A stretch of 64,000 nt of DNA. It comes from Lichenicola sp964236105. Lineage in GTDB: Bacteria; Pseudomonadota; Alphaproteobacteria; Acetobacterales; Acetobacteraceae. Shown here one piece after another: positions 18,851 to 30,109 of this stretch; the stretch's first letter is position 1; each line of letters begins with the position of its first letter. The stretch covers positions 310,001 to 374,000 of the forward strand of contig CAXSBC010000002.1 in assembly GCA_964236105.1 (NCBI GenBank). Reading direction: 5' to 3'. The notes below the pieces were generated by a model. It worked only from the letters and a program-made list of their open reading frames with translations, was not told the origin of the DNA and searched no databases. The position numbers and the translations under genes were made by a program.

Positions 18851-19357
18851 TCAGGCCATCCGCGTGCCGGCTGCCACCCGCAGCCGGCTCGCCCGGTGGT
18901 GGGCGTGACAGATCGCCACCGCCAGCGCGTCGGCCGCGTCCGCCCGCCGGATCGTGGCTCCCGGCAGCAGCCTGCGCACCATCATCTCCACCTGGTCCTT
19001 GGTCGCGGCCCCGGTGCCGACCACGGCGCGCTTGACCTCCATCGCGCCATATTCCGACACCGCGATCCCGGCCAGCGCCGGCGCCAGCAGGGCCACGCCG
19101 CGCGCGTAGCCGAGCTTCAGCGTCGAGGAGCCGCTGCGGTTGACGTAGGTCTCCTCGACCGCCGCCTCCCTGGGCGCGTAGGCCTCGAACAGCGCGTTCA
19201 GCCCGGCATGCAGGGTCTTCAGCCGGTCGGGGACGCTGTCGGTGCCGTCGGTGGCGATCACCCCGTCGGCGATGTGGCGCAGCCGGTTGCCGTCGACCTC
19301 GATCAGGCCCCAGCCCATGAAGCGCAGGCCGGGATCGATGCCGAGCAGGCGGGTCAT
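18851..19357 (-). CDS. ruvC: Crossover junction endodeoxyribonuclease RuvC
   Basis: 168 residues. Holliday junction resolvase with an RNase H fold. The four catalytic acids are visible: D8 in GIDPG, E68 in AVEET, and D140 and D143 in RRADAADALA. The start at 19357 was chosen because it begins the conserved RLLGIDPG strand and has GGGG upstream; it lies 10 bases after the yebC stop. Convergent with the small lipoprotein gene. Confidence 0.97.
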   Translation of the reverse strand: MTRLLGIDPGLRFMGWGLIEVDGNRLRHIADGVIATDGTDSVPDRLKTLHAGLNALFEAYAPREAAVEETYVNRSGSSTLKLGYARGVALLAPALAGIAVSEYGAMEVKRAVVGTGAATKDQVEMMVRRLLPGATIRRADAADALAVAICHAHHRASRLRVAAGTRMA

Positions 19358-19367
19358 GCTGCCCCGC

Positions 19368-20117
19368 TCATGCCGACAGGCGTTCGGCCACGGCGTCGGG
19401 CAGGTCGAAATTGGCGAACACCGACTGCACGTCGTCATTGTCGTCGAGCGCGTCGATCAGCTTGAGCAGCGTCAGGCCCTTCTCCTCGTCGAGCGTCACC
19501 ACCATGCCGGGCCGCCAGTCGAGCTTGGCGCTCTCCGGCGCGCCGAAGCGGGCCTCGAGCGCGTCGCGGACGCCGAAGAACGCCTCGGTGGCGCAGGTGA
19601 CCTCATGGCCCTCGCTCGAGCTCTCGACATTGTCGGCGCCGGCCTCGATCGCCGCCTCCAGCATGGCGTCCTCGGATGCCGCCGAGGCGGGATAGCCGAC
19701 CACGCCGAGGCGGGTGAACAGGAACGACACCGAGTTGGTCTCGCCCAGGCTGCCGCCATGCTTGGAGAAGGCCGCGCGCACGTCCGACGCGGTGCGGTTG
19801 CGGTTGTCGGTCAGCGCCTCGACGATCACCGCCACCCCGGCCGGCCCGTAGCCCTCGTAGCGCACCTCGACATAGTCCGCACCGCCGCCGGCGCCCGACG
19901 CCTTCCTGATCGCCCGCTCGACGGTGTCCTTGGGCATGTTCACCTTCTGCGCCGCCGAGATCGCCGCGCGCAGGCGCGGGTTCGAGCCGGGCTCGGGCAG
20001 GCCCGAGCGCGCCGCCACCGTGATCTCGCGGATCGCCTTGGCGAACTGCCGGGCGCGCCGCGCATCCTGCGCGCCCTTGCGATGCATGATGTTCTTGAAC
20101 TGGGAATGACCCGCCAT
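19368..20117 (-). CDS. yebC: YebC/PmpR family DNA-binding regulator
   Basis: 249 residues with the standard N-terminus MAGHSQFKNIMHRKG and acidic surface domains of the TACO1/YebC family. Members act as transcription regulators or, as shown more recently, as ribosome-associated factors helping difficult peptide synthesis. Directly upstream of ruvC, a widely conserved pair. The 88 bases upstream, toward secA, carry two hairpins. Confidence 0.95.
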   Translation of the reverse strand: MAGHSQFKNIMHRKGAQDARRARQFAKAIREITVAARSGLPEPGSNPRLRAAISAAQKVNMPKDTVERAIRKASGAGGGADYVEVRYEGYGPAGVAVIVEALTDNRNRTASDVRAAFSKHGGSLGETNSVSFLFTRLGVVGYPASAASEDAMLEAAIEAGADNVESSSEGHEVTCATEAFFGVRDALEARFGAPESAKLDWRPGMVVTLDEEKGLTLLKLIDALDDNDDVQSVFANFDLPDAVAERLSA

Positions 20118-20155
20118 GCTGGCTTCCTGTCTGCGGCCCCAAATAGTACTGGATT

Positions 20156-20200
20156 CTCAAAGGCGCCGCCTTGAGCGGGTGCCAAGGGCAGCGCCCTTGG
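20156..20200. terminator. Two hairpins between secA and yebC
   Basis: The first is CTCAA(A)GGC..GCCTTGAG at 20156-20175. The second is a perfect 8-bp stem CCAAGGGC/GCCCTTGG with loop AGC at 20182-20200. They lie just after the secA stop on the minus strand. No long T-run follows, so termination is plausible rather than certain; the second hairpin resembles a repeated intergenic hairpin type. Confidence 0.45.
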
Positions 20201-20205
20201 GCCTT

Positions 20206-22965
<2,760 letters not shown>

Positions 22966-23225
22966 GAAGGCCTTCCGGATGGCGCTCTCCGGCCCGGGCC
23001 CGGGCCGGACCAGCGCGCCGGTCGACGCGCACTCCGGGAGGGTCTCTGGGCCGTTCTTGGGGCGTTCGGCGATCGGGGCCGGGGCGTCACGCGGTTTCCA
23101 GATAGGACCGGGGCCGTCACCGGTCAACCGATCTGCCGGAACCGGCGCGGGCGCCGCCGCTTGCTTGTGACGCGAGCCGGGTTTTGCCATTGTCCGGTCC
23201 ACGCGTCATTCGAGGTTTTCTTCCC

Positions 23226-24227
23226 ATGCGGCATTCCGCCCCGGCCGCTGCCTTCACGGCAGCGGCCCTGTTTCTTTCGGCCACCACCCTCAGCCCGGTC
23301 CATGCACTCGCCGCCCCGCACAAGACGGAGGCGGCCGGAGCGGCCGCGCCCGCGACCGCGCCCAGGTCGGACAACCCGGTGGTGGCATCGGTCAACGGCG
23401 ACCCGATCCGGCTCGACCGCGTGCGCGCCGCCGCCCAGTCGCTTCCCGACGAGATGCGCGGCATGCCGCCGCAGATGCTGTTCCCGATGATCGTGAACCA
23501 GCTCGTCGACCAGAAGGCGCTGCTCATCGAGGCGCAGAGGGGCGGTCTGGCCAAGGACCCCGAGGCGCAGCGCGCCATGCAGGCGGCATCGGATCAGGCG
23601 CTGCAGAACGTCTATCTGCAGCGCACCGTCGGGCCGCAGATCACCGACGACGCCGTCAAGGCGCGCTACGCGCAGGACTATGCCGGCAAGCCGGGCCAGA
23701 AGGAGGTGCATGCGCGCCACATCCTGGTCGCCGACGAGAAGACGGCCAACGACATCATCAAGCAGCTCAAGGGCGGCGCCGACTTCGCCACGCTGGCCAA
23801 GGCGGATTCGACCGACAAGGGCTCGGCCGGCACCGGCGGCGGCGACCTCGGCTGGTTCAAGCAGGGCGACATGCTGCCGGAGTTCTCGGCCGCCGCCTTC
23901 TCGATGAGCAAGGGCCAGATCTCCGACAAGCCGATCCACACCCGCTACGGCTGGCACGTGATCCAGGTGCTCGACACCCGCACCTCGACGCCGCCCGCCT
24001 TCGACACCGTGCGCGACCAGATCCGCCAGAAGATGATCCAGGCCGCCGTGCGCACCTCCGTCGACGCCGCGGTCGCCAAGGTGAAGGTGGTCCGCTTCAA
24101 CCCCGACGGCTCGCCGGTCACCGACAAGCCGGCGCCGGCGGCAGCCAACGCGGCCGCGGGTGCCGCGCCGGTTCCGGCCCAGGGCACCCCGCCGACCCCC
24201 GGCGCCACGCCGCCCGGCGGCAACTGA
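23226..24227 (+). CDS. Periplasmic parvulin-type peptidyl-prolyl cis-trans isomerase
   Basis: 333 residues. Signal peptide (about 1-23, ending VHALA), a SurA/PrsA-like N-terminal chaperone region with VNGDPI, a parvulin domain (about 160-250) with EVHARHILV, the GGDLGWF and GWHVIQV motifs, and a Pro/Ala-rich tail. It would assist folding of exported proteins. The ATG at 23226 has GAGG 9 bases upstream; an in-frame ATG at 23184 is possible but would put charged sequence ahead of the signal. Its location next to secA fits an export role. Confidence 0.9.
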   Translation: MRHSAPAAAFTAAALFLSATTLSPVHALAAPHKTEAAGAAAPATAPRSDNPVVASVNGDPIRLDRVRAAAQSLPDEMRGMPPQMLFPMIVNQLVDQKALLIEAQRGGLAKDPEAQRAMQAASDQALQNVYLQRTVGPQITDDAVKARYAQDYAGKPGQKEVHARHILVADEKTANDIIKQLKGGADFATLAKADSTDKGSAGTGGGDLGWFKQGDMLPEFSAAAFSMSKGQISDKPIHTRYGWHVIQVLDTRTSTPPAFDTVRDQIRQKMIQAAVRTSVDAAVAKVKVVRFNPDGSPVTDKPAPAAANAAAGAAPVPAQGTPPTPGATPPGGN

Positions 24228-24291
24228 CCGGCGGCGTCCGGCCCGGCGCCGGACGCCCGCTTCCGATCCGACCGCTGCCAGGACCGTGCCG

Positions 24292-25527
24292 ATGGCCACG
24301 CCGACCTCCGTCTCGCCGCTGGCGGTGCCGTTCCCGGCGCTGGAACCGCTTGCCGGCATCCGGCTGTCGGCCGGTGCGGCGGGGATCCGCTACCAGAACC
24401 GCACCGACCTGGTGCTGGCCGAGTTCGCGCCGGGCACCACGGTCGCCGGCGTGTTCACCCGCAACAGGTGCCCGGGCGCTCCGATCGACTGGTGCCGGCA
24501 GGCGCTGGCGGGCGGCGTCGCGCGGGGCCTGGTGGTGAATGCCGGCAACGCCAACGTGTTCACCGGCCGCGCCGGGCGCGAGGCCTGCGTGGCCACGGCC
24601 GCTGCGGCGGCCTCCCTGCTCGGCTGCGATCCGGGCGAGGTGTTCCTGTCCTCGACCGGCGTGATCGGCGAGGTGCTGCCGCATGAGCGGATCACCGCAG
24701 CCCTGCCCGCCCTGCGGGACCGGCTCGCCGACGTCGGCTGGGAGGAAGCCGCCCGCGGCATCATGACCACCGACACTTTTCCCAAGGGTGCGCGCCGCCG
24801 GACGAGCCTCGGCGGGATCCCCGTCACCCTGCAGGGCATCGCCAAGGGCAGCGGCATGATCGCGCCGGACATGGCGACCATGCTGTGCTTCGTGGCCACC
24901 GACGCCGCCCTGCCGCCGGCCGTGCTGCAGACCCTGCTGGCGGCCGCCGTCGGCCGCAGCTTCAACCGCACCACGGTCGATTCCGACACCTCGACCAGCG
25001 ACACCGTGCTGCTGTTCGCGACCGGGCAGGCCGCCTGCCCGGCGGTCGGCGATGCGGGCGACCCGGCCCTGGCGGGGTTCGCGAGCGCGCTGGACTCGCT
25101 GCTGCTCGAGCTCGCCCTGCTTGTGGTCCGCGACGGCGAAGGGGCCCGCAAGCTCGTGCGCATCGACGTGTCCGGGGCTGTCGACGACGCGTCCGCCGGT
25201 CGGGTGGCGATGGCGGTGGCCAACTCGCCGCTGGTGAAGACCGCGATCGCCGGCGAGGACGCCAACTGGGGCCGCATCGTCATGGCGGTCGGCAAGAGCG
25301 GCGAGCCGGCCTGCCGCGACACCCTGTCGATCGGGGTCGGCGGCACCTGGATGGCGCGCGCCGGCACCGTGGTCCCGGGCTACGACGAGGCGCCCGTGGT
25401 GGCGCACATGCGGGGCTCGGAGCTCGCCATCGCCATCGATCTCGGGCTCGGCGACGGCTGCGGACGCGCCTGGACCTGCGACCTCACCCACGGCTACATC
25501 GACATCAACGGCAGCTACCGGAGCTGA
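24292..25527 (+). CDS. argJ: Bifunctional glutamate N-acetyltransferase/N-acetylglutamate synthase ArgJ
   Basis: 411 residues. Transfers acetyl from N-acetylornithine to glutamate in the cyclic arginine pathway. The autocleavage site KGSGMIAPDMATML has the nucleophile Thr196, which becomes the N-terminus of the beta chain. VNAGNAN and the closing Y(I)DINGSY segment are also typical. The ATG at 24292 has AGGA 9 bases upstream. Confidence 0.97.
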   Translation: MATPTSVSPLAVPFPALEPLAGIRLSAGAAGIRYQNRTDLVLAEFAPGTTVAGVFTRNRCPGAPIDWCRQALAGGVARGLVVNAGNANVFTGRAGREACVATAAAAASLLGCDPGEVFLSSTGVIGEVLPHERITAALPALRDRLADVGWEEAARGIMTTDTFPKGARRRTSLGGIPVTLQGIAKGSGMIAPDMATMLCFVATDAALPPAVLQTLLAAAVGRSFNRTTVDSDTSTSDTVLLFATGQAACPAVGDAGDPALAGFASALDSLLLELALLVVRDGEGARKLVRIDVSGAVDDASAGRVAMAVANSPLVKTAIAGEDANWGRIVMAVGKSGEPACRDTLSIGVGGTWMARAGTVVPGYDEAPVVAHMRGSELAIAIDLGLGDGCGRAWTCDLTHGYIDINGSYRS

Positions 25528-25529
25528 GC

Positions 25530-26141
25530 ATGGCGTATCCCGTCCAGACGCCGCAGCCGATCCTGCCCACCCCGCCGCCCGCGATGATGCCGACGCCGAT
25601 GGTGCTGGCCTATGCCGGCTTCTGGTGGCGCGTGCTGGCCTGGTTCATCGATTCCTGCGTCATCGGGGCGGCCGAATACGTGATCGGCCTCGTCACCGGC
25701 CTCAGCCAGCTGGGCCTCGGCACGGTCGAGGATCACGACGTCCGCCAGATCTCCGACATCGCCGACACGGTGCAGTTCGGCGCCCCCGTCCTGGGTCACT
25801 GGCACTGGCACGGCGGCGGCCTCTCGGTCGTCGGGCTGGTGCTGACGATCGCCTACTTCGTCGCCCTCGAATCGTCGCGCTGGCAGGCGACGCTCGGCAA
25901 GCGCGTCTGCCGGCTGCGCGTCACCGACGAGGCCGGGCTGCGCATCGGCATCCTGCGCGCACTCGGCCGCTACCTGGGCAAGTTCGTGTCGGCCTTCATC
26001 CTGGGCATCGGCTTCCTGATGGTCGGCTGGACCCGCCGCAAGCAGGGGCTGCACGACATCATGGCCGACACGCTGGTCATGCGCCTGCGACCGGCCGACA
26101 CGGTGTTCGGCTTCCAGCCGCCGCAGGCCCCACCGGGTTGA
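25530..26141 (+). CDS. RDD family membrane protein
   Basis: 203 residues. A proline-rich N-terminus precedes three predicted membrane segments (about 28-56, 95-117, 150-165). RDD marks are RVLAWFIDSCVIG, GKRVCRLRVTDEAG and the C-terminal TRRKQGLHDIMADT. Some family members are ion/proton antiporters, but most have no known role. The ATG lies two bases after the argJ stop, so it is probably co-translated with argJ. Confidence 0.88.
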   Translation: MAYPVQTPQPILPTPPPAMMPTPMVLAYAGFWWRVLAWFIDSCVIGAAEYVIGLVTGLSQLGLGTVEDHDVRQISDIADTVQFGAPVLGHWHWHGGGLSVVGLVLTIAYFVALESSRWQATLGKRVCRLRVTDEAGLRIGILRALGRYLGKFVSAFILGIGFLMVGWTRRKQGLHDIMADTLVMRLRPADTVFGFQPPQAPPG

Positions 26142-26254
26142 GCCCGTCGGTAACGGTTCGAGTATTGCGCGGGCCGGTGCAGGAAGCGTCTTATGCGGTG
26201 TGTCGCGTCCGGTGCCGCCGGGCGGCCGCGACGCACCGTCACACCTGAGGAACG

Positions 26255-27346
26255 ATGAACCAGACCGTCATGCCGGACAGCCTGCGCCCGGATCCGTCGG
26301 CGCCATCCTCGCCGGATCTGCGTCGGGTCGGCGCCCATCCCGATCACTGGTATCCGCTCGCCTGGTCACGCGAGCTCAAGACCGGCGGCACGCTCGCCGT
26401 GTCGTTCGCCGGCGACCCGATCGTGCTGGTGCGGCCAAAGACCGGGCCGGTGTTCGCGCTGGAGGATCGCTGCGCGCATCGCCAGGTGCCGCTGAGCAAG
26501 GGCACGGTGGATGGCTGTGCCGTGCGCTGCTGCTACCATGGCTGGGCCTACGCGGCGTCCGGCCAGTGCGTCGACGTGCCGTATCTGGGCAAGGACAAGC
26601 TGCCGAACGGCGTGAAGTCCTATCCGTGCCGCGAGCGCGACGGGCTGATCCTGGTGTTCCCGGGCGAGGCGTCGCTGGCCGACAGCGTGCCGCTGCCCGG
26701 CCTCGGCTCGATCGCCAACCCGAAATACAAGACCCGCCGCTTCGGCCGCACCGTCGGCTGCCACTACAGCTTCATGCACGAGAACCTGATGGACATGAAC
26801 CATCAGTTCATGCACTCCAAGCAGATGGGCCAGATGAAGCCCCGCGTGCTCGGCCAGAGCCGCGGCGAGGACTGGTGCGAGGTGAAGTACAGCTTCAAGC
26901 GCACCGGGGGCAAGCAGCCGCTCGGCGAGGCGGTGATCTTCGGCGAGCGCCGCTCGGGCGAGAAGAACACCGCCGAGCGCGACATCATGACCATACGCAC
27001 GGAATATCCCTACCAGACGCTGCGCATCCAGACCGGGGACGAGGATCCGGTGATGGATCTGTGGATCGTCTACGTGCCGCTCGACCGCGAGCAGAGGACC
27101 AACCGCGTGTTCGGGCTGCTGTCGGTCCGCAAGCCGAAGATCCCCGGCATCCTGAATGTCGCCTGGCCGCTGCTGGTGCTGTTCACCGAGCGGATCTTCG
27201 GCGAGGACCGCGAGATCGTCGAGATGGAGCAGGCCGCCCACGACGCGCAGGGGCGGGACTGGAACCAGGAGGTGTTCCCGGTGATTCGGTCGCTGCGCTC
27301 GCTGCTGGTGTCCTGCGGAATCGACAGCACCGCGACCGCCGCTTGA
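26255..27346 (+). CDS. Rieske non-heme iron oxygenase (aromatic ring-hydroxylating/VanA-like)
   Basis: 363 residues. The [2Fe-2S] Rieske site has C73-x-H75 and C92-x2-H95. The mononuclear iron motif is N177-x2-D180-x2-H183-x3-H187. It is therefore a complete oxygenase alpha subunit, likely an O-demethylase or hydroxylase. No reductase gene lies next to it, so electrons must come from elsewhere. The ATG has GAGG 5 bases upstream. Substrate unknown. Confidence 0.9.
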   Translation: MNQTVMPDSLRPDPSAPSSPDLRRVGAHPDHWYPLAWSRELKTGGTLAVSFAGDPIVLVRPKTGPVFALEDRCAHRQVPLSKGTVDGCAVRCCYHGWAYAASGQCVDVPYLGKDKLPNGVKSYPCRERDGLILVFPGEASLADSVPLPGLGSIANPKYKTRRFGRTVGCHYSFMHENLMDMNHQFMHSKQMGQMKPRVLGQSRGEDWCEVKYSFKRTGGKQPLGEAVIFGERRSGEKNTAERDIMTIRTEYPYQTLRIQTGDEDPVMDLWIVYVPLDREQRTNRVFGLLSVRKPKIPGILNVAWPLLVLFTERIFGEDREIVEMEQAAHDAQGRDWNQEVFPVIRSLRSLLVSCGIDSTATAA

Positions 27347-27350
27347 GCGC

Positions 27351-28412
27351 ATGACCGCCGACATCGCTGCGGCGATGTCGCCGGCCGGCGCGCCGGAGCC
27401 GGCCGCCGGGCATGGTCCGGCCCTGCAGCTCACCACCGCCCGCTACACGCTGCGTCCGCTGCGGGCCGACGATGCCGGGACGATCCATCGGCTGGTCAAT
27501 GACTGGGGCGTGGTGCGTATGCTCAGCCGCCTGCCCTTCCCCTATCCGCGCAACCTGACCGACGAGTGGATCGCCTCCACCGCGCTGCAGATGCAGGACG
27601 GCCGCGCCTGGCACTTCGCCATCATCGACCAGGCGACGACGCCCGCGTGCCTGCTCGGCTGCCTCGGCATCCGCATCGATGCCGGCACGCGAAGCGGCGA
27701 TCTCGGCTACTGGATCGGCCGCAGCTTCTGGAACAAGGGCGTCGCCGGCGAGGCGGCGGGACGCCTGTCGCACTGGGCGCTGGCCAACCTACCGATCGAC
27801 CGCCTGACCGCGCAGGTCGCCACCGACAATCCGGCCTCCTCGGCGGTGCTGCGCCGGATCGGCTTCCGCGAGGTCGGCAGCGGACGGCAGCCGTTCCTCG
27901 CCCGCGGCGGCGAACACCCGGTGCTCCTGTTCGAGGCGCGACACGACGATCTGTCGGCCGTCGCCGGGCCGCGCGTCCCGGAGGGCGCCCCGGTTGCCGC
28001 TGCCTCCGGCCCGCGCCGCACCCTGCTGGTTGCCGCCTGCGCGCTGATCGACGGCGACGGCCGCGTGCTGCTGGCCAGGCGTCCGGAGGGCAGGCGCATG
28101 GCCGGGCTCTGGGAGTTTCCCGGCGGCAAGCTCGAGCCGGACGAGACGCCGGAACAGGCGCTGATTCGGGAGCTGCGCGAGGAGCTCGGCATCGACGTGT
28201 CGGAAGCCTGCCTGGCGCCGTTCGCGTTCGCGAGCCACGCCTACAGCGACTTCCACCTGCTGATGCCGCTCTATCTGTGCCGGCGCTGGACCGGCGTTCC
28301 GGCGGCGCGCGAAGGCCAGACCCTGGCCTGGGTCGCGCCGGACGCGCTGGGCGGCTACCCCATGCCCGACGCCGACAAGCCGCTGGTGCCGCTGCTGCGC
28401 GATCTTCTGTAG
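27351..28412 (+). CDS. Fused GNAT N-acetyltransferase / MutT-type Nudix pyrophosphohydrolase
   Basis: 353 residues. Residues about 26-195 are a RimJ/RimL-like GNAT domain (LRPLRADDAGTIHRLVND, then DLGYWIGRSFWNKGVAGEA). Residues about 222-353 are a MutT Nudix domain with box G259-x5-E265-x7-REL-x-EELG and the preceding WEFPGGKLE. MutT removes 8-oxo-dGTP. In many proteobacteria mutT stands alone next to argJ; here it is fused and lies three genes downstream. Starts 4 bases after the Rieske gene. Confidence 0.93.
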   Translation: MTADIAAAMSPAGAPEPAAGHGPALQLTTARYTLRPLRADDAGTIHRLVNDWGVVRMLSRLPFPYPRNLTDEWIASTALQMQDGRAWHFAIIDQATTPACLLGCLGIRIDAGTRSGDLGYWIGRSFWNKGVAGEAAGRLSHWALANLPIDRLTAQVATDNPASSAVLRRIGFREVGSGRQPFLARGGEHPVLLFEARHDDLSAVAGPRVPEGAPVAAASGPRRTLLVAACALIDGDGRVLLARRPEGRRMAGLWEFPGGKLEPDETPEQALIRELREELGIDVSEACLAPFAFASHAYSDFHLLMPLYLCRRWTGVPAAREGQTLAWVAPDALGGYPMPDADKPLVPLLRDLL

Positions 28413-28603
28413 CCGGTGCGGCTGCCCGGGCCGGCAGGCGCGGTCATGGCCGATGCCGGTTCCCGACGGACGGCCGCGCGACGCAATCCGTCGCCTTGCG
28501 CACCGGATTGCTGGTCAATGGCGATTTATTTGAAGGCCTCACAGGCTGCTGCGCAACTGTGCCCGTATCCGGGCGCTGCAAGCCGCATGCGAAACTCGGC
28601 ACG

Positions 28604-29077
28604 ATGCATCAACGGTTCGCCGTGACAGACCTGCTGTCCACCCCCACGCAGGAGGAGCAGGTGCTCAGGCTGCACGCCGAACGCGTGCAGGTCGACCGGC
28701 GCTCGCTCGATACCGGCACGGTCAAGATCGCCGTTGTCACCCACGCGCGCGACCAGATCGTCGACGAGACGCTGTCCACCGTCACGGCCGCGGTCGAGCA
28801 TGTTCCGATCGGCCGGATCGTCGACGAGATGCCGCCGGTTCGCCAGGAAGGCGACACGACGATCATCCCGGTGGTCGAGGAGATCGTGGTTACGCGCCTG
28901 TTCCTCCGGGAGGAGGTGCGCATCACCCGCGTGACCTCAACACGTCGCCATCAGGAGACCGTGGTCCTTCGCACCGAGGAGGCGGTCGTCACCCGCAGCG
29001 GCCAGGACACCACGTCGTCCGAACCGAACTTCGCCCAACACCCTGCAACCATCGGAAGCACAGATCATGGCCAGTGA
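28604..29077 (+). CDS. DUF2382 (YsnF/AvaK-like) stress protein
   Basis: 157 residues. A DUF2382 domain (about 17-130) with paired segments VLRLHAERVQVDRR and TVVLRTEEAVVTR, alternating charged and aliphatic residues. Family members are linked to general stress. ATG at 28604 has no clear ribosome site; an in-frame GTG at 28622 is an alternative. The 3' end overlaps the next gene by 11 bases. The 190 bases upstream carry no gene and should hold the promoter. Confidence 0.8.
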   Translation: MHQRFAVTDLLSTPTQEEQVLRLHAERVQVDRRSLDTGTVKIAVVTHARDQIVDETLSTVTAAVEHVPIGRIVDEMPPVRQEGDTTIIPVVEEIVVTRLFLREEVRITRVTSTRRHQETVVLRTEEAVVTRSGQDTTSSEPNFAQHPATIGSTDHGQ

Positions 29078-29978
29078 AACGATTGTCGCCGTCTTCGACA
29101 CCGCAGCCCATGCGGAAGCCGCCATCGCCGACCTGGTCGCGCATGGCGTGCCGTCGACCTCCATCGAGCACTACGCGCAGACGAACCAGTCGGTCGGCGC
29201 GACCACGACCGGTGCCGATGTGCCGACCACCCAGCACAAGGGTCTCTGGGCCTGGCTGACCGGCGAAGGCGAGACCACCGCGCAGCACAATGATCTGTAT
29301 GACCAGAGCATCCAGTCCGGCAGCACCGTCGTCACCGTGATCAGCGACGGCGTCAACGTCGACAAGATCTACAGCGTGCTCGAGACCCACAACCCGGTCG
29401 ACCTGGACGAGCGTCATTCCACTTACGCCGCGAGCGGCGCCTATGGCGCGACCGCGGGAGCCATGACCGGCATGGCGACCGGTGCCACCACGGGCACCAT
29501 GGCAGCCCCGGCCGTCGGCGCGACGGCCACGGGTAACGAGGAGGTGCTGGCGCTGTCGGAGGAGTCCCTGCAGGTCGGCAAGCGCGCGGTCGATCGCGGC
29601 ACCACCCGCGTTCGCCGCTATGTCGTCGAGCGTCCGATCGAGGAGCAGATCCGCCTGCGCAACGAGACCGTCTCGGTGTTCCGCCGTCCGGTCACCGCCG
29701 GCGCCGCGGTCGGCACCGATGCGTTCACCGACCGCGTGATCACCATGAAGGAGACCGACGAGGAGGCCGTGGTCGCCAAGTCGGCGCACGTGGTCGAGGA
29801 AGTCGTGGTGCAGAAGGCGGTCGAGGAGCGCGTCGAGACCATCCACGACACGCTGCGCCGCGAAGAGGTCGAGATCGCCGGGCCGACGACGACCGGGGCC
29901 ACCACCACCACGACCGGGACGACCACCGGCGCCAGCGGCATGACCAAGCCGACCGGCAAGCCGCTCGCCGGCATCTAG
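29067..29978 (+). CDS. General stress protein: GSP17M-like N-domain plus DUF2382
   Basis: 303 residues. Residues about 5-115 match the general stress protein 17M/YflT pattern (ETIVAVFDTAAHAEAAIADL). A Thr/Ala/Gly linker follows, then a DUF2382 domain (about 160-270), and a Thr-rich tail. Overlaps the preceding DUF2382 gene by 11 bases in another frame, so both are made together. GGAAG lies 9 bases upstream of the ATG. Probably cytoplasmic; molecular role unknown. Confidence 0.85.
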   Translation: MASETIVAVFDTAAHAEAAIADLVAHGVPSTSIEHYAQTNQSVGATTTGADVPTTQHKGLWAWLTGEGETTAQHNDLYDQSIQSGSTVVTVISDGVNVDKIYSVLETHNPVDLDERHSTYAASGAYGATAGAMTGMATGATTGTMAAPAVGATATGNEEVLALSEESLQVGKRAVDRGTTRVRRYVVERPIEEQIRLRNETVSVFRRPVTAGAAVGTDAFTDRVITMKETDEEAVVAKSAHVVEEVVVQKAVEERVETIHDTLRREEVEIAGPTTTGATTTTTGTTTGASGMTKPTGKPLAGI

Positions 29979-29998
29979 CCGCCGCGCCGGGATCGCGA

Positions 29999-30017
29999 CC
30001 GGAAGCGCGTCTTCCGG
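29999..30017 (+). terminator. Short hairpin after the stress operon
   Basis: CCGGAAG-CGCGT-CTTCCGG, a 7-bp perfect stem 20 bases after the DUF2382 stop. No T-run follows directly, so on its own it is a weak terminator. Confidence 0.4.
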
Positions 30018-30038
30018 CCGCAGTCTGAGCTTTCGTTC

Positions 30039-30061
30039 GCCGCCGGGATCATCCCGGCGGC
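30039..30061. terminator. Bidirectional hairpin between convergent genes
   Basis: A perfect 11-bp inverted repeat (GCCGCCGGGAT / ATCCCGGCGGC) around a single central base, midway between the rightward stress operon and the leftward DUF4336 gene. Position and strength suggest a shared terminator, though T-rich flanks are short on both sides. Confidence 0.6.
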
Positions 30062-30109
30062 AACGTCATGTACAGCACTCGGCGCCGGCCCGGCGACGGC
30101 GCTCCTCGA

